Assembly: GCA_022601195.1 (NCBI GenBank)
Contig: JAHZIX010000016.1
Span: 1-59,620 of the forward strand
Length of the DNA: 59,620 nucleotides
Origin: Deltaproteobacteria bacterium
GTDB taxonomy: Bacteria > Acidobacteriota > Thermoanaerobaculia > Multivoradales > JAHZIX01
Reading direction: 5' to 3'
Part shown: positions 8,953-16,414 of the stretch, in pieces
How positions within the stretch are numbered: the first letter of the stretch is position 1
Layout of the letters: every line of letters begins with the position of its first letter
Notes under the pieces: model-generated
The model's database searches: none
The model's input: only the letters and a program-made list of their open reading frames with translations
Told to the model about the DNA's origin: nothing
Position numbers and translations under genes: made by a program

Positions 8953-9425
8953 GCCGAGCCTCCACACGTAGTATCGACAAAAAGCCGCAACAGGTCAAGA
9001 CCCTGCAGCTTCTAGTCACTTGGTAGGGTCTGAGGTTCCGGAGGCGAAGTGTCCCAAAGTCTTCTCGCTTCTCGAGAGCCAGAAACGTACTCTTCGCACC
9101 AAGTAGCCGAAATCTATCAAACTCTTCATGTTCAAAGATTTGCCGGATACGGGAATCAAACCCGTGAACCGACCAGTGGGGGATCTGAAGTCTTTTCCAC
9201 GAATAACCCCTTCCTGCACTGTTCCCGGCTGATGCAACTTCTGATGATCTTTCGAGCCTTGGGAACCGCTCCAACGAAGAGGGAGGGCCGACGAGCCATC
9301 TCTTTGGGAGGGCTCAGTCACAAGCCCCATCTCTCCTTTAGCCTCCGCCGTTTCGGTGATCGAGAGAGAAGGCGAACGAAGCGGACTCCTGGGCTTTTCC
9401 CGGGACCACCGGGGAAACGGCAGCC
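8953..9425. other. Intergenic stretch of about 470 bases holding a tRNA-like remnant
   Basis: No convincing coding frame. The only structure I see is the tRNA 3'-half-like element on the minus strand listed separately. The right end leads into the HAD gene, whose ATG follows a weak purine-rich site. Confidence 0.4.
9141..9195 (-). other. tRNA 3'-half-like remnant (T-arm, acceptor strand, anticodon-loop-like segment)
   Basis: On the minus strand a T stem ACGGG/CCCGT (9165-9161 and 9153-9149) encloses a seven-base loop TTTGATT, followed by ATCCGGC and A, like an acceptor 3' strand and discriminator. Upstream is GACTTCAGATCC (9192-9181), like an anticodon loop with TCA. A possible 5' strand GCCGGGA lies at 9229-9223, but the D arm is not recognisable and the anticodon stem pairs poorly. 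I therefore read it as a degraded or partial tRNA, perhaps an attachment-site footprint beside the broken DUF3800 gene, rather than a working tRNA. Confidence 0.25.
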
Positions 9426-10121
9426 ATGAGGCCTCCCCGTTTGCCGAGGGCGGCTATCTTCGACATGGATGGCCTCCTGATCGACTCGGAACCCCTGTGG
9501 CGGCGGGCCGAGAAGAAGGTGTTTCGTACTGTGGGCGTGGAGCTTTCGGAAGCTCAATGTGAGCAGACCATGGGCTGGCGCATCGATGAAGTGGTCGACC
9601 ATTGGCACCACCGCTTTCCCTGGAAGGAGCCCAGTAGAGAGGCTTTGACTCGAGAGATCTTGCTGGAGGTGCAGCGGCAAATCGAGTCCCGCGGTGAGGC
9701 TCTACCGGGAGCCTGTGAGGCGGTACGCCTCCTCCATGAATGGGAGCTGCCCTTGGCCGTGGCGAGCTCTTCGCCGGTGGAGCTCATCGACGCAGTCTTG
9801 CACCGCCTAGGAATCCATCAGCTATTTGCCAGTCGCCACTCTGCGATGCAGGAGAAGCGGGGGAAGCCCTATCCCGACGTCTTTCTGACCGCGGCTCGTC
9901 AGCTGGACGTGGAGCCCAGCAGCTGTGTCGTATTCGAGGATTCACCGGTGGGAGTTCAAGCGGCCCGGCGGGCGGGCATGAGGGTTATCGCTGTTCCCTC
10001 CAAAGAGCACCTTCGCCACCCCACCATGGCTGCAGCAGATCTCTGTTGGAACAGCCTCGAAAGCTTGACCCGGGAAGCTCTTGAACAGGGCTGGCTGAGG
10101 TTCGGAGATAGATCCGGCTAG
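9426..10121 (+). CDS. HAD-family sugar-phosphate phosphatase (HxpB/YniC-like)
   Basis: 231 residues with the four HAD motifs: motif I DMDGLLIDSE near residue 14, where the first Asp is the nucleophile; motif II in VASSSP; the motif III Lys in EKRGKPYPDVF; and motif IV EDSPVGVQAARRAGM. The helical cap between motifs I and II (EKKVFRTVGVEL, MGWRIDEVVDHW) matches the beta-phosphoglucomutase / 2-deoxyglucose-6-phosphatase / hexitol phosphatase branch. It is expected to dephosphorylate a small sugar or polyol phosphate in the cytosol; the substrate cannot be told from sequence. It stands alone, convergent with the following minus-strand operon. Confidence 0.85.
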   Translation: MRPPRLPRAAIFDMDGLLIDSEPLWRRAEKKVFRTVGVELSEAQCEQTMGWRIDEVVDHWHHRFPWKEPSREALTREILLEVQRQIESRGEALPGACEAVRLLHEWELPLAVASSSPVELIDAVLHRLGIHQLFASRHSAMQEKRGKPYPDVFLTAARQLDVEPSSCVVFEDSPVGVQAARRAGMRVIAVPSKEHLRHPTMAAADLCWNSLESLTREALEQGWLRFGDRSG

Positions 10122-10166
10122 GGCCGCAGCGGTCTCCCGTGGGGAACCGGAATCGGCGGCCGCGAC

Positions 10167-12644
10167 TCAGGTCAGGTTGTAGAGGCGACTGAGCAGGAGT
10201 TGTAGGGGGAACCGTTGCAGCAGGCCGCCGGCTACGGCGGTTTCGTCGTAGGCCTCGATGTGGTCGGCTTCGATGCCTTCCCCCCAAATGAGCACAGGCA
10301 GGGGATCGGCGGAGTGCTGGCCGCTTTCGGAAAGGGTGGCGTGGTCGGAGGCGACCACGATCCTCACCGGGCCATCGATCTTTTTGAGCATTTTCGCCAG
10401 CTCCTGGTCTAGCCGCTCGAGAAAATCAGCCTTGAGATCTGGCCTCTGGTCGTGAGCGGCGATGTCTGCCCCTTTGAGATGAAGCATCACCAGGTCTTTC
10501 TTGGCCAACGTCTTGCGAGCGGTGGTGAATTTGAGCTCTAGGTCGGTATCCAGGTTAGCGGTCATGCCTTTCTCGCTGATGGTCTCGGCTCCCAGCCAGC
10601 GGGCGATTCCCAAGATCGTGCGATCGCCGCTGATGCAGGCCAGACGTAGGGGAATTCCTGCCGATTCCAGAGGGATCAAGTTGTGGAGGCGACCTGCTCC
10701 ACGACTGAGCACGACATTGGCTTCCGGAAGACCTTCCTCTCGCCGTTTTCGGTTTACCGGGTGCTGGCTGAGAATTCGTTGGGCTTCCTGCTCGAAGAAG
10801 GCCAGGACTCGAGCGGTGTAGACGGAGGCCTCGTCGCCGGGGTCCTGGGGTTGTGGAATCAGCGCCGGGCAGGGAATCGCCCCGTCTCCGGGATCGGAAC
10901 CTTGAATGGCCGAGGACAGGCCCAAGCCCTTGAGGACGATGGCCAGGCGATGCTCGGTGGCCGGACGCACCCGCACTTCGACTTCTTCCGCCAGACTGCC
11001 CGGTAGCTCAGCCCGATCGAGAGCCTTGGCGAGGCGGGAGGCATCGGAGCGAATGCGGCCGGCGCGCCGATCGATCACTTGCCCCTTGCTATCCATGGTG
11101 GCCAGATTGGCCCGTAGAGCGATATCGCCTCGAGAGAGCTTGACGCCGGCTCCCAGAGCTTCCACTGGCCCTCGCTTCATGGCGACCGGTGATTGGCCGA
11201 AGAGGGCGAGGGTCCCAGCGGCGGTGTCCGGGACCACTCCGGGGGAAATCGTGTCGGCGAGGCCACAGCTTCCTTCTTTCGCCAGCCGGTCCAAGGTGGG
11301 GGTGGCCGCCGCTTGCAGAGGGGTTCGCCCGCCCAGGGCGCGCACTGGGCGATCGGCGAGGCCATCGATCACCAGCAGGAGGGTCGGCACCAGAGCCGGC
11401 TCCTCAACTTGCCCTTCGGGACTGGCGAGGGCTGGAACCTGGCTGGCCAAGAGATCCGTCACCAGACGAACCGCCTCCGCCACCGGTGGCTCCCCTTCAG
11501 AGGTATCCAACAAGGGGACCTCATGGACTTCGGAAAGGTGGAGAAGATGTTCGTGAAGGCCGCGGATGGAGGAGAAGCTTTCGACATAGCGCTCCGCCCG
11601 CCGGCCACCGAGACGAGATCGAGTCAGAAAGCGGGATCGGTGAGTCTCCTCGTTGAGGGTGGCGAGGAGGAGCGGAACCTGGTAGGCGGCTCCTTCGAGA
11701 TCGGGGAAGGGGATCCGTCCGGGCACCAAGTGGATACCTTCTACCAGGATGCTCATATTCTCTTTGATGGCTCGTTCCACCACGGCTCGCACACCGACGC
11801 ACACCCGAGTGGCTTGTTCGTCGAAGGTGGCCAACAACCGATGCTGTTCCACTTCCTTTGCCGAAGGAGCTGCCGTGGACTCCTCGGCACCCAGAGGCTC
11901 AAAGCCCATGGGCAGCTCGAAGCTGGAGCTGTGGAGGGCCGGCAGCATAGAGGGGGAAAAGATCATCCGCATGACCTGACGAATCGTGTCCGTGGCATTG
12001 ATGCGATAGATCCGCAAGAGCGGCGCCAGCTCCAGTGCCAGGGTGGATTTTCCTGTGCCGCTGGCGCCTCCCAGGTAGATGATCAGCGGTTTGGGGAGAC
12101 GGTGGAGGCGGCGCACCAGGCGGAACCGTCGAGCTACCTCACTGCCTTCCAGACGCTCCAATAGCTCGGCCACCCGGCGAATGAGGTCGGACTTTGGGAT
12201 GCTGGTGAAGTCTTCCTGCTGGAGGGCGTTTTCCAACTCCTTGACCAAGAAATAGGCCCGATCCAAACCGATTCCCGCTGCCGAGATGCTACGGGCCAAT
12301 AGGCCTCGGGAGAAAGGTTGGTTCTCGCCGTCCATCTCCACCGTCAGCCGAATAGTTCGGCGAGGGGAGGAGCTCAGAGAGGACAACTCCTCTGGCCTGA
12401 GAGCGCCTTCGAGGTTCTCCTGGACCAGGGCTCGGATCTCTGCGGTAGTGACCTCTTCACGATCCGATAAGGCATCCCGCACTTGGCGGGCGATGGCATA
12501 GGAATGCTCGAAGCTCAGACCCCTTTGCACCAGGTGGTGGGTGATCATTCCCCGCAGGAAGCGTTGCCGGGTCCCTTCGGAACAGATCACCGTCAGCCGG
12601 CCCCGGGTAGAAGAAGATGCTTGTGGATCCGTCTCTTTTTTCAT
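10167..12644 (-). CDS. Fusion of ATP-cone/2-phosphoglycerate kinase with ApgM-type phosphoglycerate mutase
   Basis: The ATG at 12644 follows GAGGA; 825 residues. Residues ~15-105 resemble an ATP-cone. Residues ~185-405 are a P-loop 2-phosphoglycerate kinase domain (GGASGTGKS near 195, then NATDTIRQVMRMIF). From ~415 to the end is an alkaline-phosphatase-fold, archaeal-type 2,3-bisphosphoglycerate-independent mutase (LLVIDGLADRPV, AATPTLDRLAKEG, KRGPVEALGAG, HLKGADIAAHD, ASDHATL). In usual ApgM the nucleophile lies in PGSDTAH. Here the aligned stretch reads PDTAAGT, so the Ser is replaced, possibly by Thr. Known 2PGK makes the precursor of cyclic 2,3-diphosphoglycerate in methanogens; the fused mutase would interconvert 2- and 3-phosphoglycerate. 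It is the last gene of the minus-strand run. Confidence 0.85.
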   Translation of the reverse strand: MKKETDPQASSSTRGRLTVICSEGTRQRFLRGMITHHLVQRGLSFEHSYAIARQVRDALSDREEVTTAEIRALVQENLEGALRPEELSSLSSSPRRTIRLTVEMDGENQPFSRGLLARSISAAGIGLDRAYFLVKELENALQQEDFTSIPKSDLIRRVAELLERLEGSEVARRFRLVRRLHRLPKPLIIYLGGASGTGKSTLALELAPLLRIYRINATDTIRQVMRMIFSPSMLPALHSSSFELPMGFEPLGAEESTAAPSAKEVEQHRLLATFDEQATRVCVGVRAVVERAIKENMSILVEGIHLVPGRIPFPDLEGAAYQVPLLLATLNEETHRSRFLTRSRLGGRRAERYVESFSSIRGLHEHLLHLSEVHEVPLLDTSEGEPPVAEAVRLVTDLLASQVPALASPEGQVEEPALVPTLLLVIDGLADRPVRALGGRTPLQAAATPTLDRLAKEGSCGLADTISPGVVPDTAAGTLALFGQSPVAMKRGPVEALGAGVKLSRGDIALRANLATMDSKGQVIDRRAGRIRSDASRLAKALDRAELPGSLAEEVEVRVRPATEHRLAIVLKGLGLSSAIQGSDPGDGAIPCPALIPQPQDPGDEASVYTARVLAFFEQEAQRILSQHPVNRKRREEGLPEANVVLSRGAGRLHNLIPLESAGIPLRLACISGDRTILGIARWLGAETISEKGMTANLDTDLELKFTTARKTLAKKDLVMLHLKGADIAAHDQRPDLKADFLERLDQELAKMLKKIDGPVRIVVASDHATLSESGQHSADPLPVLIWGEGIEADHIEAYDETAVAGGLLQRFPLQLLLSRLYNLT

Positions 12645-12741
12645 GCGCTGCAAGTCCTCTTTCTACGTCCTGGCCGGTGGCTATCCGACCTAAGTCCGCC
12701 CGTGGAAAGATCTTGGGGCCCTTCCCTGAGCTCACCTACTC

Positions 12742-13233
12742 CTAGCGTAAGATCTTCGGTGTCACTAACCAAGCGAGGACTGAGCTGCCGGCCACCGCCT
12801 GACTCCAGGTGGAGATATCGAGATCGAGCCGGGCGATAGCGGCAGTAGGAAAACGAACGCTCCCTCCTCCGGTGAGTCGTTCGACGAGCTCCGAGACCGT
12901 CGGCTGATGCCCGCACAAGAGCAAAGAGGAGACAGAAGCATTCTGCTCCTGTAAGTGGCGGAGCACGGTTTCTACGCTAGCGTCATAGAGCTCCTGGCGA
13001 AATTCTACCGGACAGGCCCATCCGCCAGCCTGGGTCAAAAGCTCAACGGTGCGTCGAGTGCGCACAGCTGCCGAGCTCAACACCTTGTCGGGGGTTTGGC
13101 CGAGTCGCTGCAGCCACTCTCCCATGCGCTCGGCATCTCGTCTTCCCCGGCTGGAAAGGGGCCGATCGAAGTCCCCCCCGTAGGCAGTATGCCAATCGGA
13201 CTTTGCATGGCGAAGAATGAACAGACGTTTCAT
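12742..13233 (-). CDS. sixA: SixA-type phosphohistidine phosphatase
   Basis: 163 residues, the usual size for SixA. The N-terminal LFILRHAKSDW holds the RHG-like motif with the catalytic His; PLSSRGRRDAERMGEWL, SSAAVRTRRTVELL and LLCGHQPTVSEL complete the histidine-phosphatase active site, with the second His in GHQP. SixA proteins remove phosphate from protein histidines or act on small phospho-compounds. A GGAG site lies 8-9 bases before the ATG. It lies between ParA and the 2PGK-ApgM gene on the same strand. Confidence 0.88.
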   Translation of the reverse strand: MKRLFILRHAKSDWHTAYGGDFDRPLSSRGRRDAERMGEWLQRLGQTPDKVLSSAAVRTRRTVELLTQAGGWACPVEFRQELYDASVETVLRHLQEQNASVSSLLLCGHQPTVSELVERLTGGGSVRFPTAAIARLDLDISTWSQAVAGSSVLAWLVTPKILR

Positions 13234-13269
13234 GGGGGAGATCTCCAGGTCCGGATTGCAGCCAATCTT

Positions 13270-14019
13270 CTAAGAAGCCTTTGCTTGGAGGAGGATTTCC
13301 TTCCAGAGGGACCGATAGGACTCTGCCGCTGCGGAACGATGGGCAAAGCTGCCCAGCGGGGCTCGGTGGATGCCCATTTGCTCCACGTAGGTGGAATAGG
13401 GCACGGTAGTCTCGAGGGCTGGCATAGGTAAATCATCTCTTTGCTCGAGAATGTTCCTGTGCAGGATCTTGCGTCGATCGACCATGCAGAAAAAGGGCAG
13501 AACTCGCAGTCGTTTCGGCCCTTTCTTCTTGAGGTGGCCAGCTAGTTGATCCAGAGTTCGGAGAGAAAGGGGAGTCGGGATGGTCGGAACTAGGAGGGCG
13601 TCACAAGCAACGAAGACGCTGCGGGAGGCTAAGGAGATGGAAGGGGGGCAGTCGAGGAAGAGGAAGTCGTATTGTCCTTCCAGGTCCTGTAGCAGCTGGG
13701 CGAGGATCTGAGCCGGCTTCTTGGTGCCGTCTAGGGCACGATCCAGGTGCCGCAGGGAGAAGTCGGCGGGCAGGAGGTCGAGACCAGGGAAATCGGTGCC
13801 TTTGATCAGCGGGTCGAGCTCGCTCTTGCCAGCGACGAGGCGTTTGGTGCCTCCCTGTATCTTCGCCTTGATGCGGAAATAGAACGAAGCCGCTCCCTGG
13901 GGGTCGAGGTCCCAAACCAGGGCGCGGGCCCCCTCCTGAGCCGCCACGTAGGACAAATTTACCGCCGCTGCAGTTTTCCCCACACCGCCCTTGATGTTGT
14001 AAGTGGCAAAGATCTTCAT
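13270..14019 (-). CDS. ParA/MinD-type partition ATPase
   Basis: 249 residues. The deviant Walker A YNIKGGVGKTAAAVNLS has the signature Lys, and WDLDPQGAASFYF is the A' motif. Walker B is FLFLDCPPSISL. The middle and C-terminus (CDALLVPTIPTPLSLRTLDQL, FFCMVDRRKILHR) follow ParA. Such ATPases move or space cargo (plasmids, chromosomes, protein or storage granules) on the nucleoid. No ParB gene is present, so an orphan ParA for another cargo is likely. It starts nine bases after the CHAD gene ends and precedes sixA. Confidence 0.88.
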   Translation of the reverse strand: MKIFATYNIKGGVGKTAAAVNLSYVAAQEGARALVWDLDPQGAASFYFRIKAKIQGGTKRLVAGKSELDPLIKGTDFPGLDLLPADFSLRHLDRALDGTKKPAQILAQLLQDLEGQYDFLFLDCPPSISLASRSVFVACDALLVPTIPTPLSLRTLDQLAGHLKKKGPKRLRVLPFFCMVDRRKILHRNILEQRDDLPMPALETTVPYSTYVEQMGIHRAPLGSFAHRSAAAESYRSLWKEILLQAKAS

Positions 14020-14028
14020 GGTTCAAGC

Positions 14029-15603
14029 CTAACTCCGGTTCTCTCCCCGGAACAACTTTTGTGCGACGGGACGACTCTTGGAGAAGGCCTCGAACCGGGG
14101 ATGAAAGCCCAGCCGTTCCCGATGCTGCCATTCTTCCAGCAAAGCGAGGAGCCTCCCCATGGCGAGGAGGGTACTGGCTGGAGCTGACCCCTCGGAGGTC
14201 ATCTCGTCAGCGTATTGGGACAGCTGATCCCTCTGCACTTCGAAGTCGTTGAAGTCTCCTAAGGTGTCTTGCAGCTTCTTCAAGTCCCGGATCAAGGAAG
14301 CGATCGGCTGAGGAGCGAACAAGCTACGAAAAAACTCCAATAGGTAGCGCAATTTCTTACAGTCGATACGCAGGTCGTGGAGAGCTTCGGCGGGGGTGTC
14401 TCGGTGAATCGCCGAACCTCGGGTGAAAACCTTCTTGTACGCCTTCCAGATGCGTTTGGCAGCCACTTTCGAGATTGGCATTAGGGCATTGGGAGGACTT
14501 TCCCCAGAAGGACGCTTGGATTCCAGCTCCTGCCGCCAGTCCTTCTTGATGGATCGGTAGCGGGGAGATGCCAGGGCTCGGGTAAGGCGTTTCTGTTCAC
14601 GGCGTTGACGGCCCCGGAGGTGGTGCCGTAAGGGCTCGAGATCGGCTCTGATGGAAGGGGGAAGATGCTCTTCATAGGTGGGCATCTTGAGCAGGTAGAC
14701 ATCCAGGTCCCGGGTAGGGCCGCTGACCTTGCCAAGCCAAGAGAATTCTTGGCGGAACCGCTCGACCACGGTGGCAGGAAAGACACCACGAACTTGAGTC
14801 AGGGCGGCTCGAGTGCGGCGAACGGCGACGCGGAACTCGTGGAGAAACTCCGAGTCGAGATCGGATCGAACTCCAGCTTCATTGACCTCTAGAACGCTCA
14901 GTAGGTGCAGGAAAATCTGCTGTAGCGCTTCTTCAGCGGGCTGACGAGCAGAAAGCTCTAGTTGGAGTTTGGAAGATTTGGAGCCTTGGGAGCACCCGGC
15001 TGCCGCGAGGGCTGCTTCGAGCTGAGTCGTCTCTGCAGGCCGCAAACCGGCAGCTCCGAGGAGACGAGTCAACCGCTGGAACTTTTTGGAGTAGCCCCGG
15101 ATCTCTTCGATGGCAAATCGATCTGTAAGATCCCAGCGGCGTTTCCCTCTACCGGCTGTGTCCCGGGGGAGCACGGCTTGGCTTTGAACCCAATGAAGAT
15201 AGGCGACGGTCTTTTGGCGGCGATCGAGAACGCGAAAAACAGAGGCTTTCAAACGCACTTCTACCAATGGCAGCAGCCTGCGCATTTGGATGACAGGTTC
15301 CAGGGCTGTGCGAAGACTTCCTTTCGGTAGGGCAGAGGCGAAGGTGGGACAGTCCTGGAGTGGCCAGGACGAAGGCCTCTGCCCCGGTGCGGATCGCCAG
15401 AACAAACGAACTCCGTCTTTTTGTCGTTGCCACCAGAGAGAACCTCCGAGACGTTGGATTCGTCGATCGAAGGTATCTACAAAGAAACGGTTTTCTTGGC
15501 TGGTCTCGGGCTGGCTCAGAACGACCTGATCTTCCAATTCGGTTAGGAAGACCTCAGCCTTCGCCCCACTGGGAAGCACGTATTCTGTTGAGCAATGAGT
15601 CAT
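14029..15603 (-). CDS. CYTH-like/CHAD domain protein (polyphosphate-binding type)
   Basis: 524 residues. The N-terminal ~200 residues resemble a degenerate CYTH domain (FFVDTFDRRIQRLGGSLWWQR, KASVFRVLDRRQKTVAYL). The C-terminal ~300 residues are a CHAD domain: EFLHEFRVAVRRTRAAL, then LGKVSGPTRDLDVYLL, ALHDLRIDCKKLRYLLEFF, and LQDTLGDFNDFEVQRDQL. These conserved His, Arg and Lys residues bind inorganic polyphosphate in characterised CHAD proteins, some of which locate to polyphosphate granules. The CYTH part may be catalytic (triphosphate hydrolysis) or only structural. No signal peptide. It is the second gene of the minus-strand run. Confidence 0.85.
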   Translation of the reverse strand: MTHCSTEYVLPSGAKAEVFLTELEDQVVLSQPETSQENRFFVDTFDRRIQRLGGSLWWQRQKDGVRLFWRSAPGQRPSSWPLQDCPTFASALPKGSLRTALEPVIQMRRLLPLVEVRLKASVFRVLDRRQKTVAYLHWVQSQAVLPRDTAGRGKRRWDLTDRFAIEEIRGYSKKFQRLTRLLGAAGLRPAETTQLEAALAAAGCSQGSKSSKLQLELSARQPAEEALQQIFLHLLSVLEVNEAGVRSDLDSEFLHEFRVAVRRTRAALTQVRGVFPATVVERFRQEFSWLGKVSGPTRDLDVYLLKMPTYEEHLPPSIRADLEPLRHHLRGRQRREQKRLTRALASPRYRSIKKDWRQELESKRPSGESPPNALMPISKVAAKRIWKAYKKVFTRGSAIHRDTPAEALHDLRIDCKKLRYLLEFFRSLFAPQPIASLIRDLKKLQDTLGDFNDFEVQRDQLSQYADEMTSEGSAPASTLLAMGRLLALLEEWQHRERLGFHPRFEAFSKSRPVAQKLFRGENRS

Positions 15604-15637
15604 GGTAGAGAAGAGCAGCCCCCGTCTTGACGTAGGC

Positions 15638-16126
15638 TTACTTTTTCTTCTTGTTGGCTTTCTTCTTGTTGGCTTTCTTCTTGTTGGCTTTCTTCTTGTT
15701 GGCTTTCTTCTTGTCGGCTTTCTTCTTGTCGGCTTTCTTCTTGTTGGCTTTCTTCTCAGGTTCTTTTTCTGCCATGGAATCTCCCGTCGTGGCTTTTTCC
15801 ACTTTCTTTTTCTCTAAGCCTTTGGTTTCCTTCTCGGTCGACCCGGAGGGTGTTTTACTGACCTTCGATTTGGGACGACGGGTAGGGGAGGGCGACTTCG
15901 GGGGTGGAGCCGTCTTTGGCGTTGGTTTCGTTGCAGGAGCATCTAGAAGCGCAGTGGCAGCAGCGTGAACAGCTGCTGCTCTGCTTGGGCCGAATCCCCG
16001 CACCGCCGCAAGGGTAGCGAGAGAAGCACCGGCCAGATCCTGAATCGTGACAAGTCCTGATTTCGCCAACTCTGCTGCTGCAAAATCTCCAATGCCTTTG
16101 ATATCAGTGATGTTTCCGTCACTCAT
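15638..16126 (-). CDS. Helix-hairpin-helix protein with long lysine-rich repeat tail
   Basis: 162 residues. Residues 1-60 are a helix-hairpin-helix pair (ITDIKGIGDFAAAELAKSG, ATLAAVRGFGPSRAAAVHAAA), a DNA-binding fold. Residues ~65-120 are Pro/Ser/Lys-rich and disordered. The last ~40 residues are seven near-identical (N/D)KKKA units plus KKKK. Such tails occur in histone H1-like proteins and in PhaM-type proteins that tie storage granules to the nucleoid. It is the first gene of a run with CHAD, ParA and SixA, so it may bridge DNA and a polyanion such as polyphosphate. That is an inference; plain nucleoid binding is the alternative. Confidence 0.75.
   Translation of the reverse strand: MSDGNITDIKGIGDFAAAELAKSGLVTIQDLAGASLATLAAVRGFGPSRAAAVHAAATALLDAPATKPTPKTAPPPKSPSPTRRPKSKVSKTPSGSTEKETKGLEKKKVEKATTGDSMAEKEPEKKANKKKADKKKADKKKANKKKANKKKANKKKANKKKK
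15641..15752. repeat. Tandem 15-bp repeat encoding (N/D)KKKA
   Basis: About seven copies of a 15-base unit, TTCTTCTTGTTGGCT on the plus strand, with two copies carrying TCGGCT. It lies inside the end of the HhH gene, in frame, and is likely to vary in copy number. On the plus strand it creates an artificial hydrophobic (LLVGF)n frame. Confidence 0.9.
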
Positions 16127-16414
16127 GGTCCGTGTTCCCCTATTCTGTCTCTGATTGTTTTTTCCTAGATCCTTTAGCCATCGGTGGTGAAACTACGTTT
16201 CGCTAGGAGCGACTTTCTGCCGCCAGCTCGGCGTCTCGAATACTTGCCCTCCCTTGAGGTGCCGAGTCCTCGATCTGATTGGCCAGTTGTCAGCGGCTAT
16301 TGGCCTCCATCGGTGCCTCCTAAGCCTATCTCAGAGGTTGCTCCCGGGTAGGCGGGTTGATGGATTGTCGCCCGTGACTTTCACGAAGAATTTCCTATTC
16401 CTGCCCCGTCCAGC

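Noticed and set aside
9141..9229. A complete functional tRNA-Sec
   Set aside because: Anticodon TCA and T-arm fit, but the D arm is missing and the anticodon stem does not pair; kept only as a remnant.
11193..12164. 323-codon plus-strand frame inside the 2PGK-ApgM gene
   Set aside because: Antisense to a gene with clear domains; composition is Arg/Gly/Ser-rich and no family similarity. A high-GC shadow frame.
15602..15817. Hydrophobic (LLVGF)n plus-strand frame resembling a membrane protein
   Set aside because: It is the complement of the (N/D)KKKA repeat of the HhH gene.
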